Source: Micromonospora sp. C31 (GTDB lineage Bacteria; Actinomycetota; Actinomycetes; Mycobacteriales; Micromonosporaceae). From it: 64,000 nt of DNA. The stretch spans positions 124,001 through 188,000 of the forward strand of contig NZ_JAGPXN010000007.1 in the NCBI RefSeq assembly GCF_018070575.1. The letters run 5' to 3'. Made by a program: the position numbers and the translations under genes. This document shows, in pieces, positions 16,648 to 26,304 of the stretch. How positions within the stretch are numbered: the stretch's first letter is position 1; every line of letters starts with the position of its first letter. The notes beneath the pieces were generated by a model that ran no database searches, was not told where the DNA came from, and saw only the letters and a list, made by a program, of their open reading frames with translations.

Positions 16648-17246
16648 TCGCCAGCGTGCGCGGGGTGGTGACCGCGACCGGTCCGGACCACGCCGTGGTG
16701 GAGGTCGGCGGGGTGGGCCTGGCGGTGCAGTGCGCCCCGGGCACCCTCGCCGACCTGCGGATCGGCCAGCCCGCCCGATTGGCCACCAGCCTCATCGTGC
16801 GGGAGGACTCGCTGACCCTCTACGGCTTCGCCGACGACGACGCCAAGCAGCTGTTCGAACTGCTCCAGACCGCCAGCGGCGTCGGCCCCCGGCTGGCCCA
16901 GGCGGTCCTCGCCGTGCACACCCCCGACGCGGTGCGCAAGGCGATCGCCAACGCCGACACCGCCGCGCTGACCCGGGTGCCCGGCATCGGCAAGAAGGGC
17001 GCGGAGCGCCTGGTGCTGGAGCTGCGTGACCGGGTGGGCCCGGTGCCGGTCGGCGCCGACGGCGCGGCCGGGGTCACCGGCGGGGCGTGGCCCGAGCAGG
17101 TCCGGCAGGCGCTGGTCGGGCTCGGCTGGACGGCCGGGCAGGCCGACCAGGCGGTGGCGGCGGTGGCGGAGAGCGTCGACGGTGACGTCCCGCCGGTGCC
17201 GGTCCTGCTCAAGCAGGCCATCCGGCTGCTGGGCCGCACCCGGTGA
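16644..17246 (+). CDS. ruvA: Holliday junction branch migration protein RuvA
   Basis: Tetrameric DNA-binding subunit that recognises four-way junctions and loads RuvB, 200 residues. The N-terminal OB domain starts MIASVRGVV and includes [11 protein letters not shown]; two helix-hairpin-helix motifs follow ([14 protein letters not shown] and [19 protein letters not shown]); the C-terminal domain that contacts RuvB is [30 protein letters not shown] ribosome binding site lies within the end of ruvC. Overlaps ruvB by four bases (GTGA). Confidence 0.96.
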   Translation: MIASVRGVVTATGPDHAVVEVGGVGLAVQCAPGTLADLRIGQPARLATSLIVREDSLTLYGFADDDAKQLFELLQTASGVGPRLAQAVLAVHTPDAVRKAIANADTAALTRVPGIGKKGAERLVLELRDRVGPVPVGADGAAGVTGGAWPEQVRQALVGLGWTAGQADQAVAAVAESVDGDVPPVPVLLKQAIRLLGRTR

Positions 17247-18313
17247 CGGGCCCCGACGGCGGGCTGGTCTCCGCCTACGTGCACGACGCCGACCTCGACG
17301 CGGAGGCCACCGTACGGCCGAAGCGGCTGGAGGAGTTCATCGCCCAGCACCGCGTCCGCGACCAGCTCGACCTGCTGCTCCAGGGCGCGATGCGACGCGG
17401 CTCCCCGCCCGACCACATCCTCCTCTCGGGGCCGCCCGGCTTGGGTAAGACGACCCTGGCCAACATCGTGGCCGCCGAGCTGGGCTCGGGCATCCGGGTG
17501 ACCAGCGGCCCGGTGATCGAGCGCTCGGGCGACCTGGCGGCGATCCTGACCAGCCTCGCCGAGGGCGACGTGCTCTTCATCGACGAGATCCACCGGATCG
17601 CCAAGCCGGCCGAGGAACTGCTCTACAGCGCGATGGAGGACTTCCGGGTCGACGTGATCGTGGGCAAGGGCCCGGGGGCGACGGCGATCCCGCTGGACGT
17701 CGAGCCCTTCACCCTGGTCGGCGCGACCACCCGCTCCGGCCTGCTCACCGGGCCGATGCGCGACCGGTTCGGCTTCGTCGCGCACCTCGACTTCTACTCG
17801 CCGGCCGACCTGGAGGTGCTGCTGCGCCGCTCGGCCCGGATCCTCGGCGTGCCGATCACCGACGACGGCGCCGCCGAGGTCGCTGGCCGCTCCCGGGGCA
17901 CGCCCCGCATCGCCAACCGCCTGCTGCGGCGGGTGCGCGACTTCGCCGAGGTCCGGGCCGACGGCGTGGTCACCCTGGAGACCGCCCGGGCCGCCCTGAA
18001 GGTCTACGACGTCGACGCGCTGGGGCTGGACCGGCTGGACCGGGCGGTGCTGACCGCGCTGGTCGACTCGTTCCGGGGTGGGCCGGTCGGCCTCTCCACG
18101 CTGGCCGTGGCGGTGGGCGAGCAGCCGGACACGGTGGAGGAGGTCTGCGAACCGTTCCTGGTCCGGGCCGGGCTGCTGGCCCGTACGCCCCGGGGCCGGG
18201 TCGCCACCGAGGCGGCCTGGCGGCACCTGGGCCGTACGCCCCCTAATGGTACATTTGGCGCGGATGCCCCTCCCGCGCCCGATCTGTTCTCGATGGACGT
18301 CGATCAGCCGTGA
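17243..18313 (+). CDS. ruvB: Holliday junction branch migration ATPase RuvB
   Basis: Hexameric AAA+ motor that drives branch migration with RuvA, 356 residues. Walker A is GPPGLGKTT, Walker [10 protein letters not shown], sensor 1 GATTRSG, and the arginine finger GPMRDRFG; a winged-helix domain follows ([19 protein letters not shown]). N-terminal [11 protein letters not shown] is standard. The GTG start overlaps the ruvA stop. With ruvC and ruvA it forms a compact repair operon; no LexA box was recognised upstream. Confidence 0.97.
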   Translation: MTGPDGGLVSAYVHDADLDAEATVRPKRLEEFIAQHRVRDQLDLLLQGAMRRGSPPDHILLSGPPGLGKTTLANIVAAELGSGIRVTSGPVIERSGDLAAILTSLAEGDVLFIDEIHRIAKPAEELLYSAMEDFRVDVIVGKGPGATAIPLDVEPFTLVGATTRSGLLTGPMRDRFGFVAHLDFYSPADLEVLLRRSARILGVPITDDGAAEVAGRSRGTPRIANRLLRRVRDFAEVRADGVVTLETARAALKVYDVDALGLDRLDRAVLTALVDSFRGGPVGLSTLAVAVGEQPDTVEEVCEPFLVRAGLLARTPRGRVATEAAWRHLGRTPPNGTFGADAPPAPDLFSMDVDQP

Positions 18314-18451
18314 TGTGAACGTGATCTGTGCCGCATTCGGCGTTCCCAGGTGCAGGGATTAGACTCGCGCCGGTCTGTACAGGACGTGAGAATCCGCCTC
18401 CGCTCCGGCGCGCCCGCGCCGGGCCGGCGGCCAATGGGAAGGTCTTTCACC

Positions 18452-18793
18452 GTGCTTTACGCAGCAGAGGGCGGCGGGGGTGCCGGCAGCCTGACGCCGA
18501 TCCTCATGATCGCTCTGCTCTTCGGCGTCATGTACTTCATGATGATCCGCCCCCAGCAGAAGCGCCGCCGCGAGGCGGAATCCATGCAGTCCGCCCTCGC
18601 TCCCGGCGACGAGGTGGTCACGATCGGCGGGCTCTACGGCACGGTCACCGGCGTGGACGACGACACCGTCCTGCTCGAGGTCGCGCCCGGCGTGCAGACC
18701 CGCTACGCCCGTCCGGCCATCGCCCGGGTGGTCAGCCAGGCGGAGCGCCCCGCCGAGCCGGTCACCGAGGACGCGGACGTCGTCAAGGAGTGA
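18452..18793 (+). CDS. yajC: Preprotein translocase accessory protein YajC
   Basis: Small single-span membrane protein that associates with SecDF, 113 residues. The hydrophobic helix LTPILMIALLFGVMYFMMI is followed by RPQQKRRREAE and then the conserved LAPGDEVVTIGGLYGTVTGVDD. The GTG at 18452 is chosen because GGAAGG lies about ten bases upstream; ATG 18434 has no ribosome binding site. A -10-like TAGACT is at 18360-18365, so yajC-secD-secF may have its own promoter apart from ruvB. Confidence 0.92.
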   Translation: MLYAAEGGGGAGSLTPILMIALLFGVMYFMMIRPQQKRRREAESMQSALAPGDEVVTIGGLYGTVTGVDDDTVLLEVAPGVQTRYARPAIARVVSQAERPAEPVTEDADVVKE

Positions 18794-19050
18794 CCGGTCG
18801 CTCCCGCCCCGCCTGCGTGGTGGTCGCCGGGCTCCGGTGACGACTTCGCCCGACGGGGCAGCGGAGACGACGTGAAAACTGGATAGTTGGGCCCGACGCC
18901 GGAAACCGGCCGGTCCCGCTCCGCTCGGCGCCCCCGCGCCGGGCCCGGAGCCGGATGCCGGCCTCCGACGCCGGCCCGTCGGAACCGCCGGCCGGACCGG
19001 CCGCCACCCGCCGCACCAGCGGCGCGACCGTACAGGGAGACAGGACAGCC

Positions 19051-20976
19051 GTGGCACCACCTCAGGGACAGATGCGCCCCGGACGGCAACTGGCCGTGCT
19101 CGGGCTCATCTTCGTCGTCCTCTATCTTTTGGTGTTCTTCGCGGGCGGCGCCAGCGGCGGCTTGAAGGACCGGCTCGAGCCCAAGCTCGGCCTGGACCTC
19201 GTCGGCGGCACCCGGCTGACGCTGGAGGCGACCAACAGCGTCGACGGCCAGCCCCCCACGGCGGAGAACCTCGAAGAGGCCCGCCAGATCATCGAGAGCC
19301 GCGTGAACGCGTTCGGCGTCGCCGAGGCCGAGGTGGTCACCGAGGGCAACCGGAACATCGTGATCTCCCTGCCCGGTGAGAACCGCGACCTGACCGAGGT
19401 GGGCAGCGCCGCCGAGCTGCGCTTCCGCAAGGTCCTCAAGGCCGCCGACGGCAGCGGCACGGCCCCGGCGCCCGCCGCCACCCCGGCGCCCGGCGGCAGC
19501 GCGACCCCGGCCCCGTCGGGCAGCGCGAAGCCCTCGGGCAGCGCCGCCCCGTCGGGCAGCGCCGCGCCGAAGGCGACCGCGTCGCCGAGCGGCGGCCAGG
19601 GCGGCATGGCCCCGGCCCCGAGCGCCAGCGCGTCGGCCGCGCCGAGCGCCACGCCCTCGGCCGGCGCCGCCACCCCGACGCCGAGCGCCAGCGAAGAGCC
19701 GGTGCCGCAGAGCGTCGAGGAGCAGCGCAAGGCCGTCGAGCAGAAGGTCGGCGCCGCCGCCTGGGCCGCCGCGAACGGCCTGAAGAGCCCGGCCGACCTG
19801 GCCGCCGACCCGTCGCTGGCGGAGAAGCTCAAGCCCTTCGCGGGCCTCGACCCGCGCGAGGTCGCGGTGCTGCCGGCGACGATGCAGTTCAACGTGCCGC
19901 AGATCAGCTGCGCCCAGCTCGACAAGCGCCCGCCGGCGTCGATCTCCGCCCCCGACCAGCAGGTGGTGGCGTGCGAGGACGGCGCCGCGAAGTACCTGCT
20001 CGACCAGGCCAAGGTGCTCGGCACCGACGTCGAGGACGCCAGCGCGGTGCTGGACCAGACCAGCCAGTGGGTGGTCAGCCTCGACTTCACCGGCGCCGGC
20101 CAGGACAAGTGGACCGGCCTGACCCGTGAGGCGTTCAACAACGAGGGCCAGGCCTGCGACGCCACCGCCCTCGGCCAGGACGGCAAGTGCCGCGTGGCCG
20201 TCGTGCTCGACAACGAGATCGTCTCCTCGCCCGAGATCCAGGGCGTGCTGACGGGCAACTCGCAGATCACCGGCAGCTTCAACCAGGGTGACGCCAGCGC
20301 CCTGGCCGGCCAGCTGCGCTACGGCGCGCTGCCGGTGACCTTCGAGGAGCAGGAGCAGCAGAACGTCACCGCCACCCTGGGCGCCAGTCACCTGCGGGCC
20401 GGCCTGCTCGCGGCGGGTATCGGCATGGCGCTGGTCATCATCTACTCGTTCTTCTACTACCGCCTGCTCGGCTCGGTGATCTTCCTTAGCCTGGTGCTCT
20501 CGGCGCTGCTGGTCTTCGGCGCGCTGGTGGTGCTCGGCCGGCAGATCGGCTTCACCCTCACCCTCGCCGGCATCGCCGGCATGATCGTCTCGCTGGGTGT
20601 GGCGGCGGACTCGTTCGTCATCTACTTCGAGCGGCTCAAGGACGAGATCCGCGAGGGTCGCAGCCCGCGCAGCGCCGTGCCGCGTGCCTGGATCAGGGCC
20701 CGCCGGACGATCATCTCGGCCAACGCGATCACGCTGATGTCGGCGGTGGTGCTCTACGTGGTCTCGGTCGGCGCGGTGAAGGGCTTCGCCTTCGCCCTCG
20801 GCCTGGCCACGGTGCTGGACCTGGTGGTGGTCTTCCTCTTCCGGCACCCGATCATGACGATGTTCGCCCGCACCTCCGCGTTCCTGTCCCCGCGGGTCAG
20901 CGGCCTCGGCCGGGCACTCCCGCCCCGGACGGCCGAGCCGGCCAAGCCCCGCAACCCGCGCGTCAAGGAGGCCTGA
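19051..20976 (+). CDS. secD: Protein translocase subunit SecD
   Basis: Membrane component that uses the proton gradient to complete protein export, 641 residues. After one N-terminal helix come LGLDLVGGTRLTLEA and the P1-domain motif ESRVNAFGVAEAEV; the C-terminal half holds VTATLGASHLRAGLLAAGIGMALV (first part of the helical block), GFTLTLAGIAGMIVSLGVAADSFVIYFERLKDE and the remaining helices, six in all. An unusual A/P/S/G-rich low-complexity stretch at residues about 133-216 interrupts the periplasmic region. GTG 19051 is chosen for the upstream AGGGAGACAGGA; ATG 19072 is the alternative. Followed one base later by secF. Confidence 0.94.
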   Translation: MAPPQGQMRPGRQLAVLGLIFVVLYLLVFFAGGASGGLKDRLEPKLGLDLVGGTRLTLEATNSVDGQPPTAENLEEARQIIESRVNAFGVAEAEVVTEGNRNIVISLPGENRDLTEVGSAAELRFRKVLKAADGSGTAPAPAATPAPGGSATPAPSGSAKPSGSAAPSGSAAPKATASPSGGQGGMAPAPSASASAAPSATPSAGAATPTPSASEEPVPQSVEEQRKAVEQKVGAAAWAAANGLKSPADLAADPSLAEKLKPFAGLDPREVAVLPATMQFNVPQISCAQLDKRPPASISAPDQQVVACEDGAAKYLLDQAKVLGTDVEDASAVLDQTSQWVVSLDFTGAGQDKWTGLTREAFNNEGQACDATALGQDGKCRVAVVLDNEIVSSPEIQGVLTGNSQITGSFNQGDASALAGQLRYGALPVTFEEQEQQNVTATLGASHLRAGLLAAGIGMALVIIYSFFYYRLLGSVIFLSLVLSALLVFGALVVLGRQIGFTLTLAGIAGMIVSLGVAADSFVIYFERLKDEIREGRSPRSAVPRAWIRARRTIISANAITLMSAVVLYVVSVGAVKGFAFALGLATVLDLVVVFLFRHPIMTMFARTSAFLSPRVSGLGRALPPRTAEPAKPRNPRVKEA

Positions 20977-20977
20977 G

Positions 20978-22171
20978 ATGGCAAAGAGTGGTCTCGCGAG
21001 CCGCCTCTACCGCGGCGAGGCCGGCCTCGACATCATCGGTCGGCGTAAGGTCTGGTTCGGCGTCGCCGGCGCCCTGGTCCTGCTCGCACTGCTCAGCTTC
21101 GGGCTGCGCGGCTTCAGCCTCGGCATCGAGTTCGCCGGAGGCAACTCGTTCCAGATCCCGGCCAGCGTCGGCACCCTGGAGCAGACCGAGGTGAAGGTCC
21201 AGGACGCCCTGGCCACGGCCGGCGACGGCGCCAAGGTGGTCACCACGCAGAAGGTCGGCGGCACCGGCGGCGAATTCTACGAGGTGCGCACGACGCAGCT
21301 CAGCGCGGAGCAGTCCAACACCGTCAAGGTCGAGATGGCCGACGAGTTCGGCATCGCCGCGGACCAGATCAGCGGCAACCAGGTCAGCGAGGCATGGGGC
21401 AGCCAGGTCACCTCGCGGGCGCTGCTCGGTCTGGTCATCTTCATCGCGGTGGTGATGATCTATCTGATCCTGCGCTTCGAGTGGCGGATGGCGGTCGCCG
21501 CCGTCTCCTCGCTGATCATGAACCTGATCCTCACCGCCGGCGTCTACTCGCTGATCGGCTTCGAGGTCACCCCGTCGACGGTCATCGGCTTCCTCACGAT
21601 CCTGGGCTTCGCGCTCTACGACGTGGTGGTGGTCTTCGACAAGGTGCAGGAGAACACCCGCGGCATCACCGCCAACAACAACCAGACGTACGGCGAGGCG
21701 GCCAACCTGGCGATCAACCAGAGCCTCATGCGGTCGCTGAACACGTCGATCGTCGCGCTGCTGCCGGTCGGTGGTCTGCTCTTCATCGGCGCCGGCCTGC
21801 TCGGCGCGGGCACCCTGAAGGACCTCGGCCTGGTGCTCTTCGTCGGTATGGCGGTGGCGTTCCTGACCTCGATCCTGCTGGCCACGCCGCTGCTGGTGCT
21901 GCTCAAGAACTTCGAGCCGCGCATCCAGGCGCACAACAAGCGGGTGCTGGCCCGTCGGGGCGCGATCGGCCGCGGCGAGGTGACCCCGAAGGGTGCGGCC
22001 CCCCGGGCGGCCGAGTCCGACGACGAGCCGGTCGACCCGGAGTCGGCCGCGCTGGCCGGCGTCGCACCGAGGGTGGGCGCCCGACCGGCCGGGAAGCGGC
22101 CGACCGGTGCCCGGGGCGGCCGACCGGCCGGCGGCGGTGGCAACCGGCCGGGTGGCGGCAAGCGGCGCTGA
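20978..22171 (+). CDS. secF: Protein translocase subunit SecF
   Basis: Partner of SecD in the export motor, 397 residues with six helices. GLRGFSLGIEFAGGNSFQI is the family signature, then the periplasmic domain, then ALLGLVIFIAVVMIYLILRFEWRMAV (cited for position), STVIGFLTILGFALYDVVVVFDKVQEN and NTSIVALLPVGGLLFIG. The AAGGAGG ribosome binding site lies in the last codons of secD. The last 60 residues are a cytoplasmic tail rich in R, P and G, typical of actinobacterial SecF. A strong hairpin follows at 22205-22248. Confidence 0.95.
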   Translation: MAKSGLASRLYRGEAGLDIIGRRKVWFGVAGALVLLALLSFGLRGFSLGIEFAGGNSFQIPASVGTLEQTEVKVQDALATAGDGAKVVTTQKVGGTGGEFYEVRTTQLSAEQSNTVKVEMADEFGIAADQISGNQVSEAWGSQVTSRALLGLVIFIAVVMIYLILRFEWRMAVAAVSSLIMNLILTAGVYSLIGFEVTPSTVIGFLTILGFALYDVVVVFDKVQENTRGITANNNQTYGEAANLAINQSLMRSLNTSIVALLPVGGLLFIGAGLLGAGTLKDLGLVLFVGMAVAFLTSILLATPLLVLLKNFEPRIQAHNKRVLARRGAIGRGEVTPKGAAPRAAESDDEPVDPESAALAGVAPRVGARPAGKRPTGARGGRPAGGGGNRPGGGKRR

Positions 22172-22204
22172 GCCGGGCCGGACAGACCCGGTAGGAACCG
22201 ATCC

Positions 22205-22248
22205 GACGGCGTCCTTCATGCTGTGCGAGCAGCATGCAGGACGCCGTC
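22205..22248. terminator. Long hairpin between secF and apt
   Basis: Arms GACGGCGTCCT-x-CATGCT (22205-22222) and AGCATG-x-AGGACGCCGTC (22231-22248) pair over 17 positions with one mismatch around an 8-base loop. There is no T-run. It ends only 24 bases before the apt start, so it is either the secDF terminator or a leader structure of apt. Confidence 0.6.
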
Positions 22249-22272
22249 GTCGTGAAGGGGAGCGGAACAGCC

Positions 22273-22839
22273 GTGACGGAGACCCACCGCACCGGAGTAC
22301 GGGGAGACAGCGGCCCGGCCGCCGCCGCGCTGGTCGCCAGCCGGGTGCTCGACGTGCCCGACTTCCCGAAGCCCGGTGTCATGTTCAAGGACCTGATGCC
22401 GCTGTTCGCCGACGGCGACGTGTTCCGTGAGGTCATCGACGGGATCGTCGCGTACCACGGGCGGGACTCGTTCGACGTCGTCGTGGGCATCGAGGCGCGC
22501 GGCTTCGTGGTCGCGGCGGCCATCGCGTACGCGAGCGGCGTCGGCGTGGTGCCGGTGCGCAAGGCCGGCAAGCTGCCCCGCCCGGCCCACTCGGCCTCCT
22601 ACGCGCTCGAGTACGGCGAGGCCACGCTGGAGGTGCACGAGGACGCCTTCACCGCCGGGCACCGGGTCCTGGTCGTCGACGACGTGCTGGCCACCGGAGG
22701 CACCGCCGAGGCGACGCTGGGCCTGGTGGAGCGGGCCGGCGGGACGGTCACCGGCTTCACCGTCCTGCTGGAACTCGCCTTCCTCGGCGGCCGGGAGCGG
22801 CTGGCCCCGCGTCCGGTGCATGCCCTGCTGACCGTTTGA
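22273..22839 (+). CDS. apt: Adenine phosphoribosyltransferase
   Basis: Purine salvage enzyme making AMP from adenine and PRPP, cytoplasmic, 188 residues. DVPDFPKPGVMFKDLMPLF is the family's N-terminal block, VVGIEARGFVVAAAIAY the base-binding region and VLVVDDVLATGGTAEA the PRPP-binding motif. The GTG at 22273 is preceded by GGGGAG at a slightly long spacing. An upstream in-frame ATG lies inside the hairpin and is unlikely. Location between secF and rel is the usual actinobacterial order and links purine salvage with (p)ppGpp metabolism. Confidence 0.93.
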   Translation: MTETHRTGVRGDSGPAAAALVASRVLDVPDFPKPGVMFKDLMPLFADGDVFREVIDGIVAYHGRDSFDVVVGIEARGFVVAAAIAYASGVGVVPVRKAGKLPRPAHSASYALEYGEATLEVHEDAFTAGHRVLVVDDVLATGGTAEATLGLVERAGGTVTGFTVLLELAFLGGRERLAPRPVHALLTV

Positions 22840-23011
22840 CCCGCCCCGGCCGTCGGGCCGAGGCGGTGCGGACCGTCCGGCGGAGCGGCGGGGCACCGTG
22901 CGTGCGGGTAGCATTGCCCTTTGCTGACCGGGCGGGACGCAGTCCGGGCGGCGCGAGACCAGGCCGGCCGGCTCACGGTCGGTGTTTTCCCGGCGAGCGG
23001 TGAGGAGGCCG

Positions 23012-25525
23012 GTGTCCCACGATGTCGCCCCTCCGGTGGAGGGCACGGTGTACCCGACAGGCGACGCGGACGGCTCGGTGACCGCACGGAACGGTGACGC
23101 GCAGGCCCCGGAGACGGGTTCCGGCGCGACCGCCCCGGCCGAGCCCGTACGCCCCGACACGCCGATCGCGGCGGCCGGCGGCGCGGACGCGGCGACCGAG
23201 GGGGTCGTGCTTCCGTTCCCCGCCGACGTCATCGGCGACCACATGCCGAGCGCCGGTTTCGCGCTCTCCACCGCGCCCACCGGCCGCCGGGTCCGGGCGC
23301 GGCTGGCGCGGTTCAACGCGCCGTGGCAGTCCTCGCAGGTCAGCGAGGTGTTGGAACCGCTGATCTCGACCCACCGCGATGCCCATCCCAAGGCGGACGC
23401 GCGGCTGCTCCAGCGCGCCTTCGACATGGCGGCCCGCTGGCACTCCGGGCAGTACCGCAAGTCCGGCGACCCCTACATCACCCACCCGCTCGCGGTCGCC
23501 ACGATCCTGGCCAACCTGGGCATGGACAGCACCACCCTGGTCGCCGCGCTCCTGCACGACACCATCGAGGACACCGAATACACCCTCGACCAGATGCGGG
23601 CCGACTTCGGCGGCGAGGTGGCGCTGCTGGTCGACGGGGTGACCAAGCTCGACAAGGTCAAGCTGGGCGACGCGGCCAAGGCCGAGACGATCCGCAAGAT
23701 GGTCGTCGCGATGGCCAAGGACCCGCGGGTGCTGGTGATCAAGCTGGCCGACCGGCTGCACAACATGCGCACCCTCACCTTCCTGCCCCGCCCGAAGCAG
23801 GAGCAGAAGGCGAAGGAGACGCTGGAGATCCTGGCCCCGCTGGCCCACCGGCTGGGTATGAACACGATCAAGTGGGAGCTGGAGGACCTCGCCTTCGGCA
23901 CGCTCTTCCCGAAGCGCTACGAGGAGATCAACCGCCTCATCGGGGAGCACCAGCCGCAGCGCGAGGCGCTGCTGCGTCAGGTCACCCAGAAGGTGCAGAC
24001 CGACCTGAAGGCCGCCAAGATCAAGGCGGAGACCACCGGGCGGCCGAAGCACCTCTACTCGATCTACCAGAAGATGATCGTGCGGGGTCGCGACTTCAAC
24101 GACATCTACGACCTGGTCGGGGTGCGGATCCTGGTCGACACGGTGCGCGACTGCTACGCGGCGCTGGGTGTGATCCACGCCAACTGGCAGCCGGTGCCGG
24201 GCCGGTTCAAGGACTACATCGCGATGCCCAAGTTCAACATGTACCAGTCGTTGCACACGACGGTCATCGGGCCCACCGGCAAGCCGGTGGAGATGCAGAT
24301 CCGCACGTACGCGATGCACCGCACCGCCGAGTTCGGCATCGCCGCGCACTGGAAGTACAAGGAGCACAAGGGCACCCAGATCGTCGGCCCGCCCGCGCAC
24401 ATCGACGAGATGACCTGGCTGCGCCAGCTGCTGGACTGGCAGCGGGAGGCGGCCGACCCGAGCGAGTTCCTCGACGCGCTGCGCTTCGACCTGTCCAGCC
24501 AGGAGGTGTACGTCTTCACTCCGAAGGGCGACGTCATCCCGCTGCCGACGGGTTCGACGCCGGTGGACTTCGCGTACGCGGTGCACACCGAGGTGGGGCA
24601 CAAGTGCATCGGGGCGCGGGTCAACGGCAAGCTGGTGCCGCTGGAGTCGACGTTGTCCAACGGCGACGTGATCGAGATCTTCACCTCGAAGTCCGACACC
24701 GCCGGCCCGACGCAGGACTGGCTGGGTTTCGTCAAGAGCCCGCGCGCCCGTACGAAGATCCGGCAGTACTTCAACAAGGAGCGGCGCGAGGAGGCGATCG
24801 AGGCCGGCAAGGACGCGATCGTCAAGGCGATGCGCAAGCAGGGCATGCCGTTGCAGCGGATGCTCACCTCCGACGCGCTGATGGCGATCGCCCGCGACCT
24901 GCACCTGGCCGACGTGGCCTCGCTCTACGCCGCCGTCGGCGACAGCCAGGTCTCCGCCCAGTCGGTCGTGCAGAAGCTGATGGCCGCGTACGGCGGCGAG
25001 GAGGGCGCGGCGGAGGACATCGCCGAGACCGCCGTCGCCACCCGCCCGCCCCGCAGCCGGCAGAGCAGCGCCGACCCGGGCGTGGTGGTGCGCGGGGTCA
25101 GCGACGTCTGGATCAAGCTGGCGCGCTGCTGCACGCCGGTGCCGCCGGACTCGGTCTTCGGCTTCGTCACCCGCTCCGGCGGGGTGAGCGTGCACCGCGA
25201 CGACTGCGCCAACGCCGAGGACCTGCGGGCGCAGGCCGAGCGGGTGGTGGAGGTCAGCTGGAAGCTCACCTCGGCGTCGACCTTCCTGGTCGCCATCCAG
25301 GTCGAGGCGCTGGACCGGCACAAGCTGCTGGCCGACGTGACGAGGGTGCTCTCCGAGGAGCGGGTGAACATCCTCTCCGCCACGGTCACCACCACGCGCG
25401 ACCGGGTGGCGGTGAGCCGGTTCAGCTTCGAGATGGCCGACCCGAAGCACCTGGGCCACCTGCTGGCCGCGGTCCGCAAGGTCGACGGCGTCTTCGACGC
25501 CTACCGCGTGACCTCCGGCGCCTGA
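23012..25525 (+). CDS. rel: Bifunctional (p)ppGpp synthetase/hydrolase (Rel)
   Basis: Stringent-response enzyme, 837 residues. After an unusually long, poorly conserved N-terminal extension of about 95 residues come the HD hydrolase domain ([21 protein letters not shown]), the synthetase domain ([40 protein letters not shown]), the TGS domain ([24 protein letters not shown]), a zinc-finger-like segment ([13 protein letters not shown], then [11 protein letters not shown]) and an ACT domain at the end. All catalytic motifs of both activities are intact. GAGGAGG precedes GTG 23012. A -10-like TAGCAT lies near 22909. Symbol relA is also used for this protein. Confidence 0.95.
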   Translation: MSHDVAPPVEGTVYPTGDADGSVTARNGDAQAPETGSGATAPAEPVRPDTPIAAAGGADAATEGVVLPFPADVIGDHMPSAGFALSTAPTGRRVRARLARFNAPWQSSQVSEVLEPLISTHRDAHPKADARLLQRAFDMAARWHSGQYRKSGDPYITHPLAVATILANLGMDSTTLVAALLHDTIEDTEYTLDQMRADFGGEVALLVDGVTKLDKVKLGDAAKAETIRKMVVAMAKDPRVLVIKLADRLHNMRTLTFLPRPKQEQKAKETLEILAPLAHRLGMNTIKWELEDLAFGTLFPKRYEEINRLIGEHQPQREALLRQVTQKVQTDLKAAKIKAETTGRPKHLYSIYQKMIVRGRDFNDIYDLVGVRILVDTVRDCYAALGVIHANWQPVPGRFKDYIAMPKFNMYQSLHTTVIGPTGKPVEMQIRTYAMHRTAEFGIAAHWKYKEHKGTQIVGPPAHIDEMTWLRQLLDWQREAADPSEFLDALRFDLSSQEVYVFTPKGDVIPLPTGSTPVDFAYAVHTEVGHKCIGARVNGKLVPLESTLSNGDVIEIFTSKSDTAGPTQDWLGFVKSPRARTKIRQYFNKERREEAIEAGKDAIVKAMRKQGMPLQRMLTSDALMAIARDLHLADVASLYAAVGDSQVSAQSVVQKLMAAYGGEEGAAEDIAETAVATRPPRSRQSSADPGVVVRGVSDVWIKLARCCTPVPPDSVFGFVTRSGGVSVHRDDCANAEDLRAQAERVVEVSWKLTSASTFLVAIQVEALDRHKLLADVTRVLSEERVNILSATVTTTRDRVAVSRFSFEMADPKHLGHLLAAVRKVDGVFDAYRVTSGA

Positions 25526-25584
25526 ACCTGGGTTCTGTTGCATCGATGGTTGCCGCGGGGTTGCAGGTGATTTCGGGCGGCCGG

Positions 25585-25670
25585 TCGTGGTCGACGGCGC
25601 CTACCACGGCAACCCCTTGCGCAATCGTGGCCACCGTAGCGAGATCGCGATCAGCGGTATCGGCATATGA
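25585..25670 (+). pseudogene. Possible scrap of a DDE transposase
   Basis: A short frame ending at 25670 reads GRPVVVDGAYHGNPLRNRGH. The VVVDGAYHGNP part resembles the DGGYQG segment of IS5/IS112-type transposases. The frame has no start, and the rest of the gene is missing. An 8-base inverted pair GGGGTTGC/GCAACCCC lies around it. It borders a less GC-rich islet, which fits a decayed insertion, but the match is short and could be chance. Confidence 0.25.
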
Positions 25671-25760
25671 CAATCCGTGATAGCTTGATTTCGGGGAGTG
25701 ATCCTCAGAGCGGGGGCGCTGCACCCTGCGAAATCCAGTCTGCGCGAGAAAGGTGATTCA

Positions 25761-26084
25761 ATGCGAAGAGGAGTCAAGCGAGCTCTCGTTGCTTCAGTTG
25801 CGATGGGGCTCACCACACTGGCTCTGCCCAGCACGCCGGCATTCGCCATCTCGGCTGTGCCGTGCACTAGTTCGACCGTGCAAATCACCAACGCTCTCAA
25901 CATCACCACGTGCTTCTCGGGCATCGGGACTACTACCTTCACCACCAACGTCGTAGTGTTCAAATCCGGGGCCAACGATGCTTCGGTGCAGTTCGCGGAC
26001 GGGTCTGCTACGCTTCTCATGCCGGGTCAAACTGCACGGTGGCCGCTTCCCGGGAAGAATTCTCGGTCTGTCTCGATTTTTTAG
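25761..26084 (+). CDS. Small secreted protein, possibly beta/gamma-crystallin-like
   Basis: A 107-residue protein with a clean signal peptide (RRGVKRALVASVAMG, ending LPSTPAFA before ISAV). The mature part is about 78 residues with two cysteines (VPCTSS and TTCFSGIG) that could form a disulfide, and is rich in T, S, N and V. The pattern C-x-S-x-x-V-x-I-(x)n-T-C-F-x-G-x-G-T and the aromatic C-terminus remind me of single-domain actinobacterial beta/gamma-crystallin-like killer-toxin-like proteins; this is a weak, unaided resemblance. The ATG has AAAGG eight bases upstream. Codon use is visibly less GC-rich at third positions than in neighbours, suggesting transfer. It has its own strong terminator. 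Confidence 0.7.
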   Translation: MRRGVKRALVASVAMGLTTLALPSTPAFAISAVPCTSSTVQITNALNITTCFSGIGTTTFTTNVVVFKSGANDASVQFADGSATLLMPGQTARWPLPGKNSRSVSIF

Positions 26085-26179
26085 TCAGACATGATTCGCC
26101 GGCTCGTCAATGAGACGGGTTTCCAGCGACCACGCCGGTAGCTGAAGCCGCTCCAAACGAGATTCAGCGATACCCGCGC

Positions 26180-26219
26180 AAGAAACCCTGAACGCCGTAG
26201 CGGCAGTTCAGGGTTTCTT
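26180..26219 (+). terminator. Classical Rho-independent terminator
   Basis: A 14-base perfect stem (26180-26193 with 26206-26219; left arm AAGAAACCCTGAAC), with an extra small stem GCCG/CGGC inside the loop, followed by T-rich GTGTTTCCTTT. It lies 95 bases past the small secreted protein gene. A U-tailed terminator is unusual in this window. Confidence 0.8.
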
Positions 26220-26304
26220 GTGTTTCCTTTGGATTGGTCGTCGTCTAGGTGCAGGCAGCATCGGGGCGCACCGAACGGCCGCCCCGATGCTGGAGTTGCT
26301 TGTC

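Noticed and set aside
16120..18313. LexA-controlled SOS promoter for ruvCAB
   Set aside because: No GAAC-N4-GTTC or similar box was found in the region before ruvC.
22973..25543. 856-codon minus-strand frame opposite rel
   Set aside because: Exact shadow of rel with H/R/V/L-rich composition and no family motif.
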